From an uncultured Clostridia bacterium (lineage in GTDB: Bacteria; Bacillota; Clostridia; TANB77; CAG-508): DNA of 64,000 bases. Below the pieces are notes generated by a model that had not been told where the DNA came from, ran no database searches, and saw only the letters and a program-made list of their open reading frames with translations. The stretch is taken from the NCBI GenBank assembly GCA_947167965.1, contig CAMVJW010000004.1:84893-148892 (forward strand), read 5' to 3'. Below, in pieces: positions 59,654-64,000 of the stretch (position 1 is its first letter; each line of letters starts with the position of its first letter). The position numbers and the translations under genes are program-made.

Positions 59654-60373
59654 ATGCACAAAAAATATAGGAAATTATTATTTGATTTAGATAATACTCT
59701 TGTAGATGATGATGAAAATAGAAAAAGCGCTATAAAACAGGTATTATTGGATAGAAAAGAAGATGTAACTAAAGAAAAAATAAATAATTTTATAAATTTA
59801 GATAATCAATTTTGGCAAGATAGAGCAACAGGAAAAATAAAAGATCCTTATAAATTTAAGAACATTGAAGAAAAAAGTAAATGGGTTAAATCTCAAAGAT
59901 TTATAAATTTTTTTAAAGATATCTCATTTGAAGAAGCTGTAGAAATTAATAATAGATATATTAACTATTTAAGTATAAACATAGTTCCAATCAAAGATTC
60001 AGAAGAAATCTTAGAATATTTATATAAAAAAGGATATGAAATATATATCTTAACCAATAGTCCGGAAAAGGTATTAAATAACAAACTTAATAAAATAAAT
60101 GCCTATAATTATATTAAAGACAAGTTTTCTGCAGATGAAGCAGGTAATATGAAACCACATAACGGTTTTTTTGAAAAATTCTTTCAAAAAATTGGAACTC
60201 ACAAAAAAGATGATATGCTTATAATAGGAGATGAACTTGATAAAGATATATTAGGTGGAATTCAAAATGGAATAGATTCATGTTGGGTTAATATAAAAAA
60301 ATTAAAAAATAATAAAACATTTAAACCTAATTATGAAATAAATGACTTAATAGAATTAAAAAATATTTTATAG
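59654..60373 (+). CDS. YjjG-type HAD nucleotidase
   Basis: This 239-residue HAD has motif I FDLDNTLVDDDENR, whose Asp-x-Asp-Asn-Thr form is typical of YjjG pyrimidine nucleotidases, and motif II in ILTNSPE. The late KPHNGFFEKFFQKIG and GDELDKDILGG motifs supply Lys and the acidic metal site. YjjG removes phosphate from non-canonical dUMP and dTMP analogues. It follows the WYL regulator by about 60 bases behind AAGGAGG. Confidence 0.85.
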   Translation: MHKKYRKLLFDLDNTLVDDDENRKSAIKQVLLDRKEDVTKEKINNFINLDNQFWQDRATGKIKDPYKFKNIEEKSKWVKSQRFINFFKDISFEEAVEINNRYINYLSINIVPIKDSEEILEYLYKKGYEIYILTNSPEKVLNNKLNKINAYNYIKDKFSADEAGNMKPHNGFFEKFFQKIGTHKKDDMLIIGDELDKDILGGIQNGIDSCWVNIKKLKNNKTFKPNYEINDLIELKNIL

Positions 60374-60386
60374 GGGAAAAATGTAT

Positions 60387-60725
60387 ATGAATGAAATAGT
60401 ATTTGTAACTCATAATAAAGGAAAAATTGCTTCGGCAAACAAACAGTTAGATGGTGTAAATTTTAAAATATTCGAATATGATTTAGAAGAGCCCAGAAGT
60501 GATGATATAAAATATATATCAGAATATAAAGTAAAAGAAGCTTATAAGTTAGTAAATAAACCATGTATTTCTTTAGATTGTGGTTTTTGGATAGATGAAC
60601 TAGATGGATTTCCTAGAGCATTTGTAAATTTTGCTTTAGACACAATTGGAATAAAGGGTATCCTCAAATTAATGGAAGGAAAAGAAAATAGAAACTGTAT
60701 ATTTACAGAATGCTTATCTAATTAA
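60387..60725 (+). CDS. HAM1/RdgB-like ITPase, C-terminally truncated
   Basis: The protein has 112 residues (114 from ATG 60381) where the family has about 180-200. The N-terminal VFVTHNKGKIASANKQL is the phosphate-loop motif of non-canonical purine NTP pyrophosphatases, and the middle SLDCGFWIDEL holds the catalytic Asp. It stops after ENRNCIFTECLSN, before the strands that complete the base pocket. No continuation in another frame is visible, so it is a true truncation. ATG 60387 is spaced ten bases from AGGGG and gives the canonical start. Confidence 0.65.
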   Translation: MNEIVFVTHNKGKIASANKQLDGVNFKIFEYDLEEPRSDDIKYISEYKVKEAYKLVNKPCISLDCGFWIDELDGFPRAFVNFALDTIGIKGILKLMEGKENRNCIFTECLSN

Positions 60726-60824
60726 AACATAAATTTGTCTTAATTTTATTTGGTAAACAAAAATATTAAGAAAAAGGAATATTTTTGCACACAGAGATTT
60801 ATAAAATAATAACCTAATTGTTAA

Positions 60825-60853
60825 TTGTAAATATCAAAATTTTACTATATAAT
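60825..60853 (+). promoter_or_regulatory. Promoter of the LD-carboxypeptidase gene
   Basis: TTGTAA (60825-60830) and TATAAT (60848-60853) are 17 bases apart, about 83 bases before ATG 60937. Confidence 0.6.
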
Positions 60854-60936
60854 AAGTAAAAGTATCAATTTCTATAAAAAAATTGGATATTAATAAATAC
60901 TCAATCAAAGAATTATATAAATATAAAGGAGAGTCC

Positions 60937-61851
60937 ATGATGTTAGCTAAAAGGCTAGAAGTCGGTGATACAATTGGTGTTATAGCACCAGATAAAGCTC
61001 TAAATAGTAAAGATACAAAATATTTAGAAAATGCAACTAAATACTTTGAGAGTCTAGGGTTAAAAGTAAAATACGGAAAATTTTTATTTTCAGATAAAGA
61101 ATATTGTGCTGGAACTCCAATACAAAGGGCAACTGATTTAAATGATATGTTTAGTGATAAAGAAGTGAAAGCAATATTTACAGTAAAAGGTGGGGAAATG
61201 GCAAATGGAATATTACCATATATAGATTTTGAAAATATAAAAAACAATCCCAAAATTCTTACAGGATTTAGCGATAATACTGTACTACTTTGCGCAATAA
61301 ATAAAATGACAGATCTAATTACTTTTCATTGCCAAGATTACATTTGGTTTGGGAAAGATGAAGTAACTGATTATGATAAAAATGAAATTGTAGATAAATT
61401 ATTTAATGCAAATAAAACAATTATTCCATTTGATAAAAGAGAATTCTATAATTTTAAAAATGAAGTAATAGAGGGCAAATTATATGGAACTAATATTAAA
61501 GGTTTATTAAAATTAGCAGGAACTCCATATATGCCTATACTAAAAGAATCTGTTTTATTTATTGAAGACTACCATCTTGATATTATACAATGGAATTACA
61601 TGCTAGAACAAATAAGTCAGATGAATGCATTAAATAAAGCTTTAGTATTTGGCTACATTTATCATCTTCAATGTGAAGAAAATAACAAATATGATATTGT
61701 AGAAGAATTAAGAAAAATAAATACTGTTATTCCAGTTGTAAAAACTAATGATTTTGGTCATAAGCATGGAAATAGTATAATTCCAATAGGTGTAGATATA
61801 ACTATAAATGCTAAAAAAAAGAGTATTACAGTTGGCAAATATTTGAACTAG
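60937..61851 (+). CDS. LD-carboxypeptidase/MccF-like protein (S66 family)
   Basis: About 304 residues. The N-terminal RLEVGDTIGVIAPD and the VKGG strand are typical of S66 peptidases. The nucleophile Ser lies in LTGFSDNTVLL, the Glu in LFIEDYHLD and the His in DFGHKHGNSIIPIG. Members release D-Ala from peptidoglycan fragments or inactivate aminoacyl-nucleotide antibiotics such as microcin C. ATG 60937 is chosen, with AAAGGAGA upstream; an earlier TTG has no ribosome site. IMPase follows 11 bases later. Confidence 0.85.
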   Translation: MMLAKRLEVGDTIGVIAPDKALNSKDTKYLENATKYFESLGLKVKYGKFLFSDKEYCAGTPIQRATDLNDMFSDKEVKAIFTVKGGEMANGILPYIDFENIKNNPKILTGFSDNTVLLCAINKMTDLITFHCQDYIWFGKDEVTDYDKNEIVDKLFNANKTIIPFDKREFYNFKNEVIEGKLYGTNIKGLLKLAGTPYMPILKESVLFIEDYHLDIIQWNYMLEQISQMNALNKALVFGYIYHLQCEENNKYDIVEELRKINTVIPVVKTNDFGHKHGNSIIPIGVDITINAKKKSITVGKYLN

Positions 61852-61862
61852 GAGGATTTAAT

Positions 61863-62675
61863 ATGGAAGAATTTGAACATTATTTAAAATTTGCAAAAGA
61901 AATTGCAATAGAAGCAGGAATTATAATGAAAAAATATTTTTCAAGAAAAGATATTTCAACATATAAAGGTGATAATACAATCGTAACTTATGCAGACAAA
62001 GAAATCAATTCATATTTAATAGAAAAAGTTAAATCACAATTTCCCACTCATTGCGTAGATGGCGAAGAAGAGCAATTCGGTAAAAGCAAATATGTATGGG
62101 TATGTGATCCTATTGATGGAACAAATATGTATGCAAGAAGTATACCAGTTGCAGTTTTTTCATTAGCATTAGTAATTGATGGGGTATCAACGGTTGGCAT
62201 AATCTATGATCCATTTACAGATAATATGTATACTGCAATTAAAGGAAAAGGAGCGTATCAAAATGGAGAAAAAATAAGAGTAAATGATTATTCTTTAGAA
62301 GATATAAAAAGTGTATCACATTTTGATTTGTGGCCAGAAGCGAAATATGATATTTCAAATGTGTTACAAGTATTAGGTAAAAAAACATATTTTATTGGTT
62401 TAGGGAGTATTGCTAGAGCATCTACTTGTGTTGCAAGCGGAGAATTTATTTTAGCAATATATCCCGGAGCTAGCCACAATAATTGTGATATTGCTGCAGC
62501 GAAAGTAATTGTTGAAGAAGCAGGTGGAAAAGTTACAAATTTATTTGGAGAAGAACAAAGATATGATCAAAGCATAAATGGTGCAGTAATAAGTAATGGA
62601 AAAGTACATAATGAAGTGGTTGACACAATAAAGAAATACTTAAAAATATGGTTCGAAAGTAGTTCAAAGCATTGA
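61863..62675 (+). CDS. Inositol monophosphatase-family phosphatase
   Basis: This 270-residue protein has the metal motifs VDGEEEQFG, DPIDGTNMYARSI and NNCDIAAAKVIVEEAGG, in the order of IMPase/SuhB/CysQ enzymes. It removes phosphate from inositol phosphates, fructose bisphosphate or PAP-type nucleotides; the exact substrate cannot be read. AGGAGG precedes ATG 61863. It forms a two-gene unit with the S66 gene, and its last bases contain the -35 box of the next promoter. Confidence 0.88.
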   Translation: MEEFEHYLKFAKEIAIEAGIIMKKYFSRKDISTYKGDNTIVTYADKEINSYLIEKVKSQFPTHCVDGEEEQFGKSKYVWVCDPIDGTNMYARSIPVAVFSLALVIDGVSTVGIIYDPFTDNMYTAIKGKGAYQNGEKIRVNDYSLEDIKSVSHFDLWPEAKYDISNVLQVLGKKTYFIGLGSIARASTCVASGEFILAIYPGASHNNCDIAAAKVIVEEAGGKVTNLFGEEQRYDQSINGAVISNGKVHNEVVDTIKKYLKIWFESSSKH

Positions 62676-62700
62676 AATATTTTTTATTGTGATATATAAT
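62672..62700 (+). promoter_or_regulatory. Promoter of the 2H phosphoesterase gene
   Basis: TTGAAA (62672-62677) overlaps the stop of the previous gene. TATAAT (62695-62700) follows after 17 bases, 19 bases before the start codon. Confidence 0.65.
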
Positions 62701-62719
62701 ATTTTGAGGTGAAAGTAAT

Positions 62720-63241
62720 ATGAATAAGAGAATAACAAGTATTGCATTGTTTGATGATACAAGTTTAAATAAATTAAAAGATATAAGTGATATGTTAGAT
62801 GAAAGACTATGCAAAGTACCATATAGTGAAGAAAACAGAGAAAGTCTAGACACATTACCTTATCATTTTACTTTTTGTGTATGGGACATTCAAAAAAAAG
62901 ATGAAGCAATAGAAATAATTAAAAGTATAAAATTTAAAGAAATTATTCTTAATATAATAGGTGTATATATTAAAGAAAGTTTCAACAATAGTTGGAACTT
63001 ATACTTTGATATAGAACAGAATAATGAATTGTATAAATTGCAGAAAAAAATATATGATAGCGCTAAAATAGAAAAATATAACCCAGACATATTTATTCCA
63101 CATATTACAATACACTGTGATAAATCTTATGATAGATTAGAGAAATTTAAAAAAATACTTGATATGGATTTTAAAAGTTTTAAGGTTAAATTTAGTGAGA
63201 TAGGATTATTTGAAATATATCCTGCAATTAGAATACAGTAG
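62720..63241 (+). CDS. 2H phosphoesterase (2'-5' RNA ligase-like)
   Basis: This 173-residue protein has the two HxTx motifs that define the 2H superfamily: PYHFTFC (HFTF) near residue 50 and IPHITIH (HITI) near residue 134. Members open 2',3'-cyclic or 2'-5' phosphodiester bonds in RNA or nucleotides such as ADP-ribose 1'',2''-cyclic phosphate. It has its own promoter and a GAGGTG ribosome site. It fits the nucleotide-processing theme. Confidence 0.82.
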   Translation: MNKRITSIALFDDTSLNKLKDISDMLDERLCKVPYSEENRESLDTLPYHFTFCVWDIQKKDEAIEIIKSIKFKEIILNIIGVYIKESFNNSWNLYFDIEQNNELYKLQKKIYDSAKIEKYNPDIFIPHITIHCDKSYDRLEKFKKILDMDFKSFKVKFSEIGLFEIYPAIRIQ

Positions 63242-63305
63242 CTCAAAAGTAATATAACAAGAAATATATAACATTGCACAAAATAAAAGTTTTCGTGAGT
63301 TTTAT

Positions 63306-63376
63306 CAAAAGTCATTTGAAAAATGTGTAATTTGTCACAAAAGTCATTTGACTTTTGTGATTTTTGCTGTTATAAT
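63306..63376 (+). promoter_or_regulatory. Promoter with perfect operator-like palindrome for the ATPase gene
   Basis: TCACAAAAGTCA and TGACTTTTGTGA are perfect 12-base arms around TT (63335-63360). The -35 box TTGACT (63348-63353) lies in the right arm, and TATAAT (63371-63376) follows after 17 bases. A half-site CAAAAGTCATTTGA recurs upstream near 63306. A repressor bound to this site would cover the promoter. Confidence 0.65.
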
Positions 63377-63416
63377 ATAAGTATGATATATTACATAAAG
63401 AGTGGAGTGATATATA

Positions 63417-64000
63417 ATGTATAGAAATCAAATTGAAAAACTTATAGAATGGAAAAATAATAAAAATAAAAAACCATTAATTATAAGAGGTGCTAGGCAA
63501 GTTGGAAAAACTTGGCTTATGAGAGAATTTGGTGAAAAATATTATAACAATTTTGCATATATAAATTTTGATAGAAACACAAGAATGGAACAACTTTTTT
63601 CTGGAGATTTGAATATAGAAAGAATAATACAAGGCTTAAAACTTGAATCTGGAGTTAATATAAATTCAAGTGATACACTAATTATTTTTGACGAAGTTCA
63701 AGAAGTTCCAAACGCATTAACATCCTTAAAATATTTTTATGAAAATGCGCCTGAATATAATATTGTTGCAGCAGGATCATTACTTCGGAATTGCAATGCA
63801 TAGAGGAACATCATTTCCAGTAGGAAAAGTAGATTTCTTAGATCTATTCCCATTAAATTTCTTCGAATTCCTTAATGCATTAGGAGAAGATGATTTAGTA
63901 AATCTTATAAAATCTAATGACTATGAACTCATAAAAGTGTTTTCTAGTAAATTTATAGATTACTTAAAACAATATTTGTATATAGGTGGTATGCCAGAAG
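63417..64000 (+). pseudogene. AAA+ ATPase, DUF4143 family, frameshifted and cut by the window end
   Basis: The first frame (63417-63803) has a Walker A motif GARQVGKTWLM and Walker B LIIFDEVQE, the pattern of AAA_14/DUF4143 ATPases. It stops shortly after AAGSLL. The frame one base over continues with the family sequence GIAMHRGTSFPVGKVDFL and LFPLNFFEFL up to the window end with no stop. One extra C near 63788 explains the break; sequencing error is possible. GGAG lies nine bases before the ATG. The function of the family is unknown. Confidence 0.75.

Noticed and set aside
63306-63365. CRISPR-like direct repeats CAAAAGTCATTTGA
   Set aside because: Only two copies with a short gap, explained better as half-site plus full operator of the ATPase promoter.
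63335-63365. Rho-independent terminator reading of the 12-base palindrome
   Set aside because: The stem contains the -35 box of a well-spaced promoter directly before a start codon, so an operator is more likely than a terminator.

Overview
The window is very AT-rich (by eye about a quarter G+C, not computed) and nearly every gene lies on the + strand behind a strong AGGAGG-type ribosome binding site. TTG and GTG starts are frequent. A cotJA-cotJB-cotJC spore-coat operon, a Y-family polymerase/YolD pair with a Gram-positive-type SOS box, and a D-alanyl-carrier/MBOAT/SGNH surface-acylation operon all point to a spore-forming Firmicute, most likely an uncultured gut-type Clostridia. I cannot name a species. 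No rRNA, tRNA, CRISPR array or complete insertion sequence is visible.

Layout. 1-3 kb: dltC-, dltB- and dltD-like genes. 3-4.8 kb: a HAD phosphatase, an SDR lacking its catalytic Tyr/Lys, and a dead LysR regulator. 4.8-6.8 kb (the only sizeable minus-strand block): a DUF6512-type membrane protein and the cotJ operon. 7-9.9 kb: an unrecognised protein, an RlmCD-type 23S rRNA uracil methyltransferase and an HD hydrolase. 10-15.2 kb: a decayed zone with a frameshifted ORF6N gene, a truncated second copy of its 5' region, a RhuM-like scrap, an intact Ppx/GppA-YdcF fusion, an RlmN/Cfr-like radical SAM protein and a P-loop kinase. 15.4-19 kb: CPBP protease, GNAT, nitroreductase, Old Yellow Enzyme and Nudix. 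19.1-19.5 kb: an IS200-type transposase stub and a probable group II intron 3' end. 19.7-33.3 kb: a run of small stand-alone enzymes (Nudix, double 2-hydroxyacid dehydrogenase, TudS/DUF523, HD, P-loop kinases, MBL, short ProRS, 5'-nucleotidase, DUF84 NTPase). 33.6-38.1 kb: a second ORF6N gene, then cysteine desulfurase, ferredoxin and MiaB. 38-48.7 kb: HTH-HAD regulator, PEP-utilising phosphotransferase, MATE pump, Dcd-DUF1653 fusion, SOS polymerase pair and a second HAD of the same unusual family. 49-64 kb: HNH nuclease, RibD-type reductase, peptide deformylase, PepD, flavodoxin-cyclophilin, more Nudix/TudS/HAD/ITPase genes, LD-carboxypeptidase, inositol monophosphatase, 2H phosphoesterase and a frameshifted DUF4143-type ATPase that runs off the end.

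The common theme is nucleotide and metabolite house-cleaning. There are six Nudix enzymes, six HAD-type proteins plus one HAD scrap, two HD hydrolases, two NTP-sanitising folds (DUF84 and HAM1), two TudS desulfurases, three nucleotide-kinase-like P-loop proteins, a dCTP-deaminase fusion, a 2H phosphoesterase and three small-molecule methyltransferases. They are packed as one-gene or few-gene units on one strand. Interspersed are gene scraps (CYTH, LysR, a duplicated HAD tail, RhuM, ORF6N, ITPase, ATPase). This looks like an accessory region that gains and loses small metabolic genes.

The most unusual sequence signal is a palindrome with central core TSACA-(A/G)TT-TGTSA. It occurs inside both ORF6N coding sequences and in the leader of the duplicated ORF6N promoter block. 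Its arms differ between copies but stay complementary within each copy.
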